A DNA stretch of 64,000 nucleotides from Aplidium turbinatum (lineage: Eukaryota; Chordata; Ascidiacea; Aplousobranchia; Polyclinidae), in NCBI GenBank assembly GCA_918807975.1, contig OU964921.1:12991498-13055497 (forward strand), given 5' to 3'. The notes under the pieces are model-generated. The model worked only from the letters and a program-made list of their open reading frames with translations. It had not been told where the DNA came from and made no database searches. A program made the translations under genes and the position numbers. Position 1 is the first letter of the stretch. Each line of letters starts with the position of its first letter. Positions 1 to 11,625 of the stretch are shown here, piece after piece.

Positions 1-519
1 ACAACGAATATCATTCTCCAAATCTAATCTGTTTCTCTGTTTTCTTTTCATCTGCAATTGAAAAACCTGATTCGCATAGATAAGTGGAAGCAAACGGAAG
101 GATGCTTCGAATAGCTTTCTCTGCCAGTTTGGGATAGGAATTACACGTTAATAGCCAAAATCCAGTGATTGATTGTTTCTCTGAATAAGTCTCTTGTGCA
201 AGAATCCGTTTTGAGTTCTAAAAATTCATTCCGCAATTTATCTGGAAGTTTTTCCATTAACAATGTGAATGAATTTCGTATTAAATCAAGCTCATCGTCA
301 TAAATTTCATAAAAATATTGAATGAATTCCAATTCTAATGCTGTGAGATGTTGCAAAATCAATTCTTTTTCCAACTCTGGAAGAACTTGTTCTTTGCCGT
401 CAACAACCAGCACCAATGATAATTTTTTAAATATGGTGACATGTTCAATTGTTCATTCTAACTTTTCTCTTTCAATCATTAATCTTGCTAGTGAAAGCTT
501 CCAAAGCATCTTTAAATGT

Positions 520-645
520 TGAGCGGTACTGGCATCTGCTCCTGAAAGGGCCACCCAAGCCAGGCTGGTCGGAAGGTAGAGGTCAGACAAAACGTAGTCC
601 CCCGCGATCAGGACAGCAGAGCCTTCTAGTACCTTAATTCTAGTA
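520..645. repeat. Short GC-rich repeat-like fragment, unidentified
   Basis: A roughly 120-bp GC-rich block (ctgctcctgaaagggccacc onward) stands out against the AT-rich hAT sequence around it. It breaks the match to the hAT reading frame, so it is probably an inserted piece of another repeat. I cannot name the family. Confidence 0.3.
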
Positions 646-666
646 CCAATAGGATATTGTTTAGAC

Positions 667-1925
667 CAGCGTTTCTCAAAGTGGGCTAAATCGCCCCCCT
701 GGGGGCGATTTCGAGCGCCAGTGGGGCGAAAAAATCAAAGGGGGCGATTGGGGGGCGAAAACACTTGAAGGAGGCGAATTTATCAAATCACCAATAACAG
801 TCCAACGCGCAAACCATTTACTGCAAATAGATGAATCCAACTTGACCGACAATGTATCGCTGCTGCTGCTTGGATATGTGCATTTTGTTCATAATATGAG
901 AACAAGAAGAAATTTTTTTTGCGTTCAGTCTTCCTACAAATATTCGGGCATCAAGCATCTTTAATGCACTGAAAAAGTTCTACGAAAAGAAGGGGATTCC
1001 ACTGAAGAATATTCTACAATGCGCATTGCGTATAACTGACGGTGCTCCGGCAATGGTTGGAAATCATCGAGGGTTCATTGCACTTATGAAAAGAGCAATT
1101 CCTGGACTTATTGCAATACATGGTGTAATTCACAGTCAGCATTTGGTTGCCCGTAATCTCAGTCCTGAACTGCATGAATTACTGAATATTGTGATAAAAT
1201 GAGTCAACAAGATAAAAGCGCAGGTGAAAACGTCTTAACTCAGTTTCCCAATTTGAGCAAGAAAGTTATTACAGAAGAGCAACCGCAAAAATACTGCTCA
1301 GTGCTCACATTTAGACATGCTTCATAAAGACATGAAACTTCGCTTTGCAGATCTCGTGGACCCCCATGTTCCAAACTGGGTGGTACAACCATTTTCTACC
1401 GAACCTACAGACATACTGTAGAAGTGGAACTTCAAGAGCAGTTCATTGATAGGCAAACATGATGAGTGATGGCAAACATGATGAGTCAAGAGTGAAATTC
1501 AGAAATGATCGATACGATTTGTTTTGGTGCCTGGTTGCTGGCAAATATGAGCTTCTCTGGAAAGAAGTTTGAATGTGGATTTTGTCGTTTCCTACTTTAT
1601 GTATGGCTGAAAAGGGGTTTTCGGCTGTGACATTGATACTTTCAAAGCAAAGAAATCGCTTGCTAGTTCATAAATGTGATGATCTTCGACTCTATCTTAC
1701 GAAGATGTCGCCAAACATTTCCAAACTTTGTAAAAGTCGCCAAGCTCATCCATCCCATTGAACATTATCATGTTACTGTCAATTTCGTTGATTAAATTTC
1801 CAAAACTAAATTTGTCTATCACTCTATTATTATCAATGTTTATTTTACTTGACAGAATTAGGGGGGCGAAATTTTACTTCAATACGAAAAGGGGGCGATG
1901 GACTAAAAAAGTTTGAGAAACACTG
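667..1925 (+). mobile_element. Nested hAT transposon with 8-bp target duplication, internally deleted
   Basis: The ends are inverted: CAGCGTTTCTCAAA at 667 and, read on the other strand, CAGTGTTTCTCAAA at 1925. The flanks are gtttagac (659-666) and gtttagat (1926-1933), an 8-bp hAT target duplication with one change. Plus-strand remnants of a ZBED5/SCAND3-like transposase are visible: about 990-1200 (ITDGAPAMVGNHRGF, then SPELHELLNIV), 1330-1380 (FADLVDPHVPNWV) and 1573-1761 (EKGFSAVTLILSKQRNRL, ending QAHPSH). The length of 1.26 kb is short for an autonomous hAT and the frame is broken. It interrupts the older minus-strand hAT. Confidence 0.82.
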
Positions 1926-2539
1926 GTTTAGATAATCTCCTATTGACAGTGACATAAATCAATCACTCTCTTCCAATCTGCCTTGAGCCAGGATGAAAGC
2001 AGTACAGTTTATAAATTCACATGGTATCAATATGTCAATGGCTCATGGATACAGATAACCCATGTTGATGCGCAATCTGCTTCAAACGGAGATGGCGACT
2101 GAACTTATACCGTATATTGGTGTTTTTTCCTTGTATTTTCAAATTTAGTTCATTCAATGGACCAAACATTTCAACCAAATAAGCAAGGAATCTAATCCAT
2201 CTGTCATCATTCAGCAATGAAACACATTCCAATATTATTTAAAGGTCAAAAAATAATTTAAGTTCGTTTCTGAGCTTAAACACTCGCTTGGTTACGTTTC
2301 CTCTTGAAAGTCATAGAGTACTTGCATGAAAAAGAAGTAGGCCTACGTGATGGTTTGCATCCATGTCAGTGTACAGTTGCTTAAATAATCGGGAGTTTAG
2401 GGCTTCTCCTTAACACTTTAAAGCTCTGGCTTAGGCCAACTTACTAGGCTTAAAAAGCTTTACAATCCTAAAACTAAATTCCCCCTGAAAATTGCAAAAT
2501 TCCCCCTAGTGGGGAATTCCCCCCGGTTGGGAACCACTG

Positions 2540-4102
2540 TCTTAAGGTAACAATTTGTGATGTAGATTGCGTTAGGTTTGTTGATTTTTTCTAGTCGTCA
2601 GATTGTAGAAGTATATGTTGCAACAATATGTTCTATAGCTGTTCATTTGGGTGTTCTCATTGCATAAAAGGAACGTTGATTGTTTAGCTGGTATTAAGTT
2701 TTTAGCACCATATAAAAATGTAAAATTTATTCGTACAAACACAAATGACAAAAATTACATTGTTTTGAAAAAGCTATTATTCTTACAAGCTTTAAATGAC
2801 ATCATACCAACAAATTTAAATTCCCGGTTAGTTATAGGCTATTTATCAAAATTACTAACAATGATTACCTAAAACCACTGTTTCAATGATCTTTATCAAA
2901 CAAATGCTTAGCAAAATGATAAACACGATAAGCTACACAGATTTAAACTGAACAATACCAAAGCATTAGTGGTTGTGTATTGAGTTGTATCGTCATGATA
3001 TTATCATAGAGTGGTTTAGTTGTAATAAGCATCATAAAACAAAATCGTAAACGTTTTTCCTACATGATAAGCCTAAAGATACGTCGTTTTGATCTTGATA
3101 CATATTCCAGGTTAGTTACATTACTATAAAGGTTTAGCTGAAACCACTATTACAGCGAAACGGAGACCTCGTGAAATAAAGGTTTATCGAAACCAACATA
3201 AACCGAAACGAGGATTAACCGAAAGGATGAAAAAATGCAGTATTTATTACTGTTCAAGATCATCCAACGCTAGTTTCTTCATCAGTAGAATGTCCCATTG
3301 TAACAGCTATCATCACTATGGTAGCGCCTGTCTGTTTCAATCAACCATGCGAAATTGTGAGCTACACCAGTCACATTTTTTTATTGTGGCAATGAACCGC
3401 AGATAACGTGTAAACTATGTAGGCCTACATAAGAATACAAAAAAGCAGTAATTTCTGTATTTTTTATATTTTCTAGCACAAAACATCGCGACTGACATAT
3501 GGATAAAAGAAAAGCTCTTTTTGTATTTGAAAAACTTAGATAAAGCGTAAGGAAATGACATTTTACCTTACAGTTATTTGTTAGTTAACCGAACTATGGT
3601 GGGGGTGGAGGCGATTTCCAGCGCCAATAGATCACTTGGTTGCCGCGGTAAACCATCACTATTCACTGTAGAACAAATAGAAAGAAATTTTAATTTCTTG
3701 TTTTCGAAACCCACACTTTTTTACTTGCAGTTCATGCTTCTCCTTCTTCTTTGCTAATTCTATGGTCATGTGTAATGGTTTACTGGTTACCGCTGTGCCA
3801 TATTTGAAACAGAAAAGCATTAATCCTTTGTTATTTGCTGCACTATGTGCAACTAGCTATTTCGCAACATAAAAAAAAATATTTGTTTTGTTATTGTCAG
3901 CTCTTGTAGCCTGTTTTCAAATCAAAATGAATAATGTCTTTCAGCAGGCTACTTTTTTGCACAATCGTGACAAAACTGCGACAAATGTACTGTACTTTAC
4001 ACTCTAGTGACTCTACCGTAGGCTACTAGCCTACCTACTGTATATAAAGGCAAATATTTAAGATTATTGCAATGTTGTCAACACCATAATAATTCTGTTT
4101 AG
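2540..4102. other. Non-coding stretch, no recognisable element
   Basis: AT-rich sequence with only short unsupported reading frames. It contains TAGGCCTA words near 2339 (just left), 3417 and 4018. If the GT54 gene has an exon just upstream of 4103, I could not find it here, so this stretch is most likely intron of that gene. Confidence 0.5.
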
Positions 4103-4282
4103 AGAGATCGTGGTGATTATTTGATGGATACACTCCATTCTTTGGTGAACAATCGTAGATCTAAAACTGCGTCGTTCAAGATTGTTATTTTCCTTGGAGA
4201 AGTAAATCTCACTTACGTGAAAGAAAGAAGCCAGCAAGTATACAATTCCTTCACAACAGAGTTTGACAAGGGAAGAATGCAG
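4103..4282 (+). CDS. MGAT4: GT54 (MGAT4-like) glycosyltransferase, exon A
   Basis: Exon of 60 codons between acceptor ctgtttag and donor gtgtga, phase 0 at both ends, no stops. It encodes GDYLMDTLHSLV, then FKIVIFLGEVNLTYV. This matches the MGAT4 stretch that in vertebrate enzymes reads like SYLIETLHSLI followed by VIVVFIGETD. MGAT4 enzymes are Golgi type II membrane proteins that add GlcNAc in beta-1,4 linkage to the alpha-1,3 mannose arm of N-glycans, using UDP-GlcNAc. Earlier exons (cytoplasmic tail, membrane anchor, start of the catalytic domain) are not visible and should lie to the left. The start is therefore an exon edge, not a start codon. Assignment rests on motif similarity plus exact in-frame joining to the next exon 12.4 kb away. 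Confidence 0.8.
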
Positions 4283-5689
4283 GTGTGAGATTTTTTGCCT
4301 TAGAGCAATGGCTTTTAATTGTAGTTACAAAAGTCGCATGCGGCCTTTGAAAATTCATATCTTGGCACACATGTATTTAAGTTTTATCGATTTCATCTTC
4401 ATGTCTGGTTAAACGCAATTATTCAGATTTTTGCACACGAAGACCTGAGTTGCAGAACTACTGCAGTCACATTTTGTGGAAATTTATTTATCAACAAAAA
4501 TATGTTGTATGTTTTACGGTAGTCCATGCTTGTCCGCGCAAAATTTGATCTAGAAATCTGCTTAATGTCGTTAAAACACACGCTGGTGTTTGCATAAAAA
4601 CAAAAGATTAATCAACATTGAAAAAACTTTAACTTGTTTTATCTCAAAAGTTGTATTTTAAAGTTTGTATATACAGTAGTTCTTCAACTCAGGTTTTCAA
4701 TTGTTGTTGAAATTAACTCAGTTCGTACCAATGTGACCTGGTTGTAACACATTTTGACCTGGTTGTACTGTGACCTGGTTGTAATACATTTTGTCTTTGA
4801 TATTTTATATCAAGTTCAATCGCCTGATAATTTCTTCAAGGCTTTTTGTTCTATCGACCGTATGGTCGCGTTGATACTTTTGTTTATTTGGCTGTATAGT
4901 AGCCAAACAAGGAAACCAACCGCAGATAGACCAACAGTGTTGCAGCTTTATTCTACAATATACCCCAACAAAACCACCTGTACAACGTAGTCCCGTATAT
5001 TACAGTAAACAGTTAAACACTGTATTGCATAATAGATTTGCGACACAAATAGGCTACTATGCTTCAAATGTTAGAGCTGTTCCAAACCAGCTTTGATATT
5101 ACAGATACCGCGTCAGGAAAGTGCACATTCACTGCAACAACTTGGATAAAACAATAGATAGCCTATGAGTTTGCCTGTCACAAATTGCTCAGAGAATTGA
5201 TAAAGTGTGCAATAAGACACGGCCCCATCCGTAATTTATAAACCGAATGTGGAACTCGCATTGGAATGCTTCCCTTCACTTCTTCGTATTTTATTGATTA
5301 TCCTTCCAGGCTGGTTGAACGGAATAGTTGATGTAAAATATGATTGGGCAGTAACGTAAACAGGGAGGTCTAGGAGGTACTTTTGAATCCGACCCGGCAT
5401 GATTTTAGGGTCCAGTAACCTTTCTAACAGTCCCGGGAATTAAAGAAACCACTGCGTATTGTTTGGATATAATGCATCTTCTTAGAAATGTCTTGATTTG
5501 GGACCCGAAGATTTTCTTGCTACCGGGCCCAAATTACTCTCTCAAAGGTCCTGTGATTGGGGCACACGCAAGAACAAATTCACTAATAGTGGTAGACTAC
5601 GTTGTCCTAATAAGTTTGAGAAACCCTATAGGCCAATACAGTACTTCACATCTCTAAAAGGAGTACAGTCTGCTGGCAACACTTTAACA
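4283..5689. other. Start of GT54 intron 1: short tandem repeat and repeat fragments
   Basis: No gene is seen. At 4734-4787 the word tgacctggttgta occurs three times about 21-28 bp apart. At about 5350-5545 a stretch (aggtctaggaggtactttt, then gggcccaaatt) resembles the left end of the hAT-type element at 17911 and is probably a broken copy of it. Confidence 0.45.
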
Positions 5690-6203
5690 AAGTTAAGCAT
5701 TTTTGTAAAAGTGCATACCAAAAGTTTAACAAACAAATAAAGCATGTAAAAAAAGCCTGTGAAAAATACTTGAATGTCGAGTGCACTTCAATCGAAAAAT
5801 TGTATAATCTCAGTCCAAGATAAACACATCAGAATCAAGACGTTAACTGCAGAAGACAATTCTACGTCAAAGTCAAGATTTTTGAAGAGTAAAACAAGTG
5901 AAATAGGCCTACTAATGGAAAAAAATGAAATACAACAGGAGTATTTATCTGATTTATATGATGATCCAGATCGAACTGTAAAACCTTTCAAATTCCGTGA
6001 ACCATTGTTAGCACCAAAGATTCTAAAAATGAAATTGAACATGCCATAAAACATATTAAATTGAATAAGGCTGCGGGCCCAGAAGAGATCAGTACTGGGA
6101 TGCTAAAAACACTGGAGCATGTATGTGTGGATGCATTGCATGCACTCTTCAATAACGTAGCCTATATGATTCCGGAGAAATACCTTTGCCTACCGATATG
6201 TGG
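5690..6203 (+). mobile_element. RTE-type LINE, first piece (linker and start of reverse transcriptase)
   Basis: Reads like the region leading into the reverse transcriptase of RTE/BovB-type LINEs: LMEKNEIQQEYLSDLYDD, then LNKAAGPEEISTGMLK, then after a break SGEIPLPTDMW. Two more pieces of the same element follow at 8156-8477 and 14673-15140, cut apart by insertions. A TAGCCTA word at 6158-6164 coincides with the change of frame; taking out 5 bases there would give NVYDSGEI, the length relatives have. The element's endonuclease half upstream is not recognisable. Decayed and inactive. Confidence 0.7.
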
Positions 6204-8146
6204 TCACAGTGGAAAACCATATATCTCCGTGGGAAACCATATATCTCCATCATAAAATTCCCAAATCCTTCGTCTGTATGCGATGACACCAAAGAAACAC
6301 ACTTCTGAAAGCCTCTTCACGAAGCGTTTAGAACGAAAAGTGACCAAGTCACAAAATACTAACTTACTAAGGAGATATTGACATGTACAGTTTTCAATTG
6401 CATTGTAAAATCAAGATTTAAAAGATTTTTTTGTTTTCACCATATGTCAGTGTCTACAACCCCAACCTAGTTCTGATTGCACTATTAATTGATTTTTTAG
6501 TTGAACTTGTCAAAAAATATTGATAATATTCTTTTTTGGACCTAAGCACTTTTCTTTAAAATTGCTGGACTTAGGCACTTTTAGACACAAATAATGGACT
6601 TAAGCACTTTGGTGTAGAACTTGAGGCTGAATTTGAAGTAGGTCTGTGACTGGGTCCAACTAATTTATCCGTGGGTAGGCCTAGTTGTTCTACAGGCTAG
6701 GCCTAACAGAATTTGCCATCTCTTACTCCAGATGCTACTGTAAAGTAGGCTAAGCTATTTAAATATATTTCTTCAAACCTCGTACTAATATGACATTGGA
6801 ATAATCTGCAAAGAATTATTTTGGGTTAGAAATATCTTGAAAAAATTAGGCTGGTAGCACATAATAACTGTTACTGGTAATTAATGGGGTAAAAAACAGA
6901 TAAAGTACAGAGACTTCCCCACCTTCATTGGCAATGTACAGTAGAATAATAATTGGGTTAGGCCTACTAGACTACATAATAATAATTGGGTACACTCTCA
7001 AAACCTTCTTTCCTTCATTAATAGTGTAGTATAGAAGACTGGTAGATAGGCTAGGACCTTTACAGAATAAGTTGTAAAAATAATAGTCCAATCTAATAGG
7101 CTACTTAATTTTAGGTTAAGTGTACTTCATTTCGTTATCTGCTGGCACCAACACTCCATCGAATAGCCTAATCATGTCCCATAAATATTGAAGTCTGCAC
7201 TGCTAAACTTCTTGCAAACTGGACCTGTGGAGTGCTGAATTTGATTCGAAAGCAGTAGGCCTAGGCTATTATAAATACTACCGATATTTGATCACTTATT
7301 TGCAAAATATCTACAATTAAAAGCTGATAAAAACACTACCGTTTTTAACACTACCAATGATCCTAATCCTTCACCTACCCTACCTAAACCAGAGGCAGTG
7401 TCCCAGTCTAAATAACCGGTAACCAGCTAATGACTTTATATCCTCTAAAATGGAACCCGATCAAAAAGCAAATTAAAATCATGTCACGTGGTTAAATGAC
7501 TCGACGCTATTGGTCAGAACGGACTTAGCTACTTTTAGAAGAAAAAATTACCTTTCCGCTCAAAACCTGTAGGCTATTCGAAAATGATGACTTAGCAACC
7601 TTCATACCAAAATATTTTTGTGTCTGGTGACAAAGGACAATAAAAGCAATACGTTTTTGTACTTAACTCAATTCGAGTGAAAATGTGACTTAGCTAAACG
7701 TTTCGATTGTATTTCAGAAAGCACAGCAACACTGGCTGTTACAAAAATAGCGCAACACGGTACGCTCTAACAAAAAACAACTTGTCACCACAAAACAGAT
7801 TTCTGGATAAAAGACAGAAATTTTGTCTAGTTGGTAAGCACAAACAAAACAGTTTTAATATTCGACCAACCTTTCCAGCGACAATTCTAAAATGATGAAA
7901 CTCATTGAGATATTTCAAAGGCACATAACTTGCGTCTGTGACCTAACAGTCGATATGCACTGTGAAGCAATTCCACAGGACGGTGTTAAAAAGAATGATG
8001 CAATGTTCACAGGTGTTACAAAAGAATGATGAAATCTCTGCTCATTTTTTAGCAATATTCCATGACGTAAGACGCCAGGTTAAGTAGACTTTAACGGTTT
8101 TAAAACTTTTATGTGACGTTTAATTTTGGGAACGATTGTCCGTAAC
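6204..8146. repeat. Three-copy dispersed repeat, copy A, interrupted by about 1.37 kb
   Basis: The parts 6204-6329 and about 7700-8146 together match the units at 26528-27014 and 39018-39604: a start like ggaaaaccatatatctccgt and an end tgtccgtaac. The family is AT-rich, non-coding, and about 590 bp when full length. It sits in the LINE just after its PTDMW codons. The tract 6330-7699 is a separate insertion into this copy: non-coding, flanked by gcgttt / acgttt, with three ~30-bp tandem units (ggacttaagcacttt type) at 6538-6612 and an unusual density of TAGGCTA/TAGGCCTA words (6676-7568). I saw no convincing target duplication for either layer. Confidence 0.6.
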
Positions 8147-8155
8147 AAGGTGAAC

Positions 8156-8477
8156 AAATCAATTTTATAGCATTAGGCCTACCTAAAAAACAGGGGAACA
8201 AAGGAATGTGAAAACCACCGCACAATCAGCTTGACATCACATATTACAAAAATTCTACTATGCATTAGCATGAACCGTATCAAGAACAAAATCAACAGTG
8301 AAATTGCTGAAGAACAGTACGGATTCATTCCAGACGTCGGTACAAGAAATGCTGTAGCCTACTTGTATTAAAAAATATCGCACAACGATCATGTGAAATG
8401 AAGAAAGATTTGTACATCGATTTCATTGAAGAAAGCTTTCGACCGAGTGAAACATACCAAATTACTGGAGATGCAAG
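8156..8477 (+). mobile_element. RTE-type LINE, second piece (reverse transcriptase core)
   Basis: Encodes, with frame breaks, FIALPKKQG, ENHRTISLTSHITKIL, EEQYGFIPDVGTRNA, and KKDLYIDFI followed by AFDRVKH, the standard order of an RTE/BovB reverse transcriptase. TAGGCCTA at 8174-8181 and TAGCCTA at 8355-8361 lie inside this coding stretch; the second coincides with a frame change and the first with two extra residues inside the conserved ALPKK block. The piece stops at the left end of the ISL2EU-like element and resumes at 14673. Confidence 0.75.
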
Positions 8478-8638
8478 AGAGCGAAAGCTGTGACGTCACA
8501 CATCCCTAGCAACGCGCTTGTTGGTTCCAAACTATAAATTCTTGCCTTAACAACGCTACAGAACTCGCTACTAGTTGAGGTTTCGTTTGCTAGTTACTCA
8601 ATTAAAATGGATAAGTTTTCTATTACTTCTCTTGTAAC

Positions 8639-10003
8639 CAGTATTGTACGCGTCATTGAAATAATTTGACGGCGTCAGCATCAGCGCGAATTGCCTAAAA
8701 ACTTTACGGCGTAAAGGACTGCGTAAGCTCTTGAAGAAATTGACGGCGTCAGCGTCAGCGCTAATTTCTAGCGCTATTTTTTGCCAGCGTCTCATAAAAC
8801 GGAAATATTTCAACCAAGTTCAGGCTAACAATAGCTATAAATAAAGAGCAGGTATTACGTTTTGAGACTGTATTTTAATTAGCTGCTCAGCCTATTAGTT
8901 ATTTCCTTGCAGAAAAACAAGCATTTCAAAACGTTTGTCTGACAATCTGCTGCGTTTGGGACGCATATTTAGGGGCGCCGAAACGATTTTTGACTGGAGA
9001 GGCAGGAGTATGAAAAAAGGGCACTTTTGTTGCTAAAAGGCCAATTTTTTTTGTAAGTTTTAAGATAAGATATAGCGATAATGCTCATCTATCAGCTCAT
9101 TATCGAGTAATGATACAATTGTCCGCTATACAAAGAACAATGGCACGGAAGGGCATCATGCTATCTTATAATAATGTAATATAACTTACTGTGATGGAGA
9201 ATTTTGTGTCGTGAATATTATTTTGAGGCAAAAATAGAACATTATAATTAGGCTAAAAGCGAATAGCATAAATTGTTATATTGCAAAGTGTGCAGTAGCT
9301 TACATGACCTTAAAAGGGCACCATTGCCCCCTCTTCCCTCCCCATCCACAGAAATTTGAGGGCAGGGGGCATCCGTTACCCCTGCTCCCCCCCTCCCGCT
9401 TCCGGCGCCCCTGCGCATATTGCCCTTTCCAAGTGAAAACATGCGTTCCACAACAGCGCTGGTTGGTAGCCTATTGGTGTGTTGTATTTCAAAAACAAGT
9501 TGAAAACGTTTAGTCGGAAAGGTATCACTGTTCCAAGCGTGCTGTGATATTTTAACATGTATAAATCTTTTAACGAGGTCCACTGCACCAACATCGCTCT
9601 CTTCAGGGGCATAGAGCTCTTGAAATAAAGTACTGTATATTCAACGTCCGCGATGCCATTCATGGATTTTTCGCTTTCTGTCTCTGATCCCTTGTTCTCA
9701 ATACATGGGTGATCACCATTTGGCGAACTTCTTCCGCATGTATTCCAGGGAGCCATTCCAACCAACGCAAAAGCCGGTAATTCGGATGAGTCGCGCTGGC
9801 CAGAATACATTGTGAAACTCTTATTGTGAAACGAGATTTTCCATGAGAACAAAAACATGACGCTTAGCGCTTGACGCTTAAAATCGGCAAAATAATTGAT
9901 GGCGCTATCACTTCCGTCAACTGAAAAATAAATTGACGGCGCTAGCCTCAGCGTCAACAAAAAGTTGACGCCGTCAAATTGACGGCGTCAACGTACAACA
10001 CTG
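8639..10003 (-). mobile_element. hAT transposon with perfect 8-bp target duplication, inside the YqaJ gene
   Basis: Flanked by identical 8-bp duplications cttgtaac (8631-8638 and 10004-10011). Ends are inverted: CAGTATTGTACG at 8639 and, read from 10003, CAGTGTTGTACG. Next to both ends lie several copies of ttgacggcgtca with agcgtcagcgc, a typical arrangement of transposase-binding repeats. On the minus strand 9376-9640 encodes LFLKYNTPIGYQ, a frame-shifted partner reads TSAVVERMFSLGKG, and beyond the inner insertion the frame continues RPKRSRLSDKRF, the usual hAT C-terminus. At 1.36 kb including the inner element it is internally deleted and non-autonomous. Confidence 0.88.
8970..9413. mobile_element. 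Small non-autonomous hAT inside the hAT transposase
   Basis: A 444-bp insert with ends taggggcgccg and cggcgcccctg and perfect 8-bp duplications cgcatatt (8962-8969 and 9414-9421). Taking it out restores the host transposase codons across the site (GKGNM then RPKRS). It has no coding capacity; the proline-rich frames over it are translations of its GC-rich ends. Third layer of a nest: LINE, ISL2EU-like, hAT, this element. Confidence 0.85.
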
Positions 10004-11515
10004 CTTGTAACGTATTTTTCTGATGAACCTAAATCTATAAACCGTGGAGAAAATCACTATAAATCAAATCATGTCCAGTCTAAAGACTTTTTTGAAGGTT
10101 GTCTCAGAGGAAGTGTACATGCCAGCATGAAAGACAAGGTTTACAAAGCTTTGGTAAGTAGCCTACTTGACTTACCGGTATCATTTATTGACATTACATC
10201 ACGTTGAAATAAACACAGAATTTATTGCAAATACCCAAACACATATAAACCTTCAAAGAAAATGAAGGGGTGTACCAGCAAACATCTATAGGATTGGATA
10301 AATGAAGTGATAAAACTCTGTGTGTAGCTACATGTACTTGAGAGGTTAACTGTTATTTTTTTATTCACATATAAACCTAACTGCATTTTATTAGGTCTAA
10401 GCAGAAAATCCTTGTGTTGCAGGTTCAACTATCAGGAGATGCAATTGTATCCACATCATGCGAGTGTCCACGGGGCGGATATAAATGCAGCCATAGTGCT
10501 GCTTTAATGATACATGCCATTCACAACATAAGTTGCACTGATACAGAATGTTCTTGGAATAGTGTTGAATGCCAAACGTGTGACACCATCTCTCATAAAA
10601 AGGATATTTAATCAATATGACCTCAGCAGAGTGCAAGCGATTAACTGGGGCATCAACCATGAGAAAGATGCAATAGATGCTATGCAAGAAATAATAAAGG
10701 TGGAAGTCAACCCCTCGGGTCTGTGGCTTCATAAGTCAGGCATCTTGGGCGCTTCACCTGATGATTTATTCAGCAACAGTCATATTGTTGAGGTTAAGTG
10801 TCCTTACAAATTCAGAAATTCAAAGATTGATGACGCAACAAAATGTGCAAATTTTTATCTATTAAAAGATTCTGCTGGAAATTATTCACTCAAGGAAAAT
10901 CATCAGTACTGGCACCAAATACAAGGGCAGTTATGTGTTACCAGAAGGTCGTCGTGTTATTTTGTTGTCTGGACCCCTATTCAATGCGTGGTGCTTGAAA
11001 TTAATCATGATCCCAGATGGGAGCACAATATTGCCAAATTGCATGATTTCTACAAGACCCACATAATTGTATTTCATGTAATTTTCTCTACTTGGCATTT
11101 TTGTAGTATTGTAATAGTCCTTTATTAACGCCTCAAAGAGTATTTGTTTATTATGTGTGCTTTTTTGCTTGTTTTGTGATGATCTCAATAAGGGTGAACA
11201 GCCTGTTGCGGTTTTTAGTGAATGGTAATTGTATTTTATGTAATTTTCTCTACTTGGCAGTTTTGTAGTATCGTAATAGTCCTTACTTATTAAGCCTATA
11301 GTTATTAGGCCCACTCACTTATTAAGCCCAATTTGGTCCGGAATACTTGAATGTGTAGCAGTGGCAGAAGATCGTACCATGCTTAATAGGCACACCTGTT
11401 TAATAAACCCTCTATTACCACAGCATTATCCTAAAATGAGAGAGTTCAATCTACAATTGTGAAATAATTAACAATCATGCTGATACAAGCAAAACTCACT
11501 TTATTACATTTTTAG

Positions 11516-11625
11516 GTACCTATACTTATAGAGCTTCGGTAGAGAGTTTGTCTTGTTGAACCATAGGCATACGAAGCCGAGCAACTTGATCACGTTGCTC
11601 GGCTTCGTATGCCTATGGTACCTAT
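11516..11625. repeat. Perfect 26-bp-stem hairpin inside an 8-bp direct repeat
   Basis: Arms 11560-11585 and 11594-11619 are exact reverse complements (accataggcatacgaagccg onward) around the 8-base loop ttgatcac. The direct repeat gtacctat stands at 11516-11523 and 11618-11625, so a 94-bp piece may be a tiny fold-back insertion. It lies between the two genes of the ISL2EU-like element. Confidence 0.6.

Larger units (their letters stand above)
1..2539 (-). mobile_element. hAT transposon (ZBED5/SCAND3-like), decayed, runs off left edge
   Basis: On the minus strand the piece 2035-2232 reads like the middle of ZBED5/SCAND3-type hAT transposases (LLNDDRWIRFLAYLVEMF, then LNLKIQGKNTNI). It continues at 416-540 and 141-416 (NEFLELKTDS) and at about 1-130 with the C-terminal dimerisation motif (STYLCESGFS). 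The right end at 2539 is a typical hAT terminus, reading CAGTGGTTCCCAACC inward on the minus strand, followed by G/C runs. The other end lies left of the window. The body is interrupted by the younger hAT at 667-1925, and the reading frame has stops and shifts, so no active protein is expected. It lies upstream of the first visible GT54 exon. Family assignment is by remembered motif similarity. Confidence 0.7.
8607..11128 (+). pseudogene. SWIM zinc finger / YqaJ exonuclease gene of the ISL2EU-like element
   Basis: Start codon at 8607 (MDKFSITSLV); the first exon is cut after 8638 by the hAT at 8639-10003 and resumes in frame at 10012 (TYFSDEPKSIN), ending at 10153 before donor gtaagt. After a ~270-bp intron (acceptor gttgcag) exon 2 from 10423 encodes a SWIM finger, CECPRGGYKCSH. 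The following YqaJ nuclease domain (10562-11060) is in another frame: WGINHEKDA, GILGASPDD, VEVKCPYK and HQIQGQL, which contain the acidic, E-x-K and glutamine residues expected at the active site. Relatives have more sequence between the two domains, so a stretch seems lost. The tail 11061-11285 holds a ~62-bp imperfect direct repeat (11063-11126 and 11226-11285). Not functional because of the hAT and the frame change; the nuclease motifs are well kept, so decay is not extreme. Confidence 0.75.

Noticed and set aside
5498-5740. LINE endonuclease reading
   Set aside because: Residues such as DWGTRKN gave a passing resemblance, but the expected endonuclease motifs are absent.
6204-8146. A target duplication around repeat copy A (gtggtca / ggtgaac)
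   Set aside because: The match is imperfect and copies B and C show no duplication at the same ends.
9304-9513. Proline-rich + strand frame
   Set aside because: It translates the C-rich end of the small hAT and has no support.
9248-9583. 111-residue glycine-rich minus frame taken as one protein
   Set aside because: Only its first part is hAT transposase; the glycine-rich half is read-through into the 444-bp insert.
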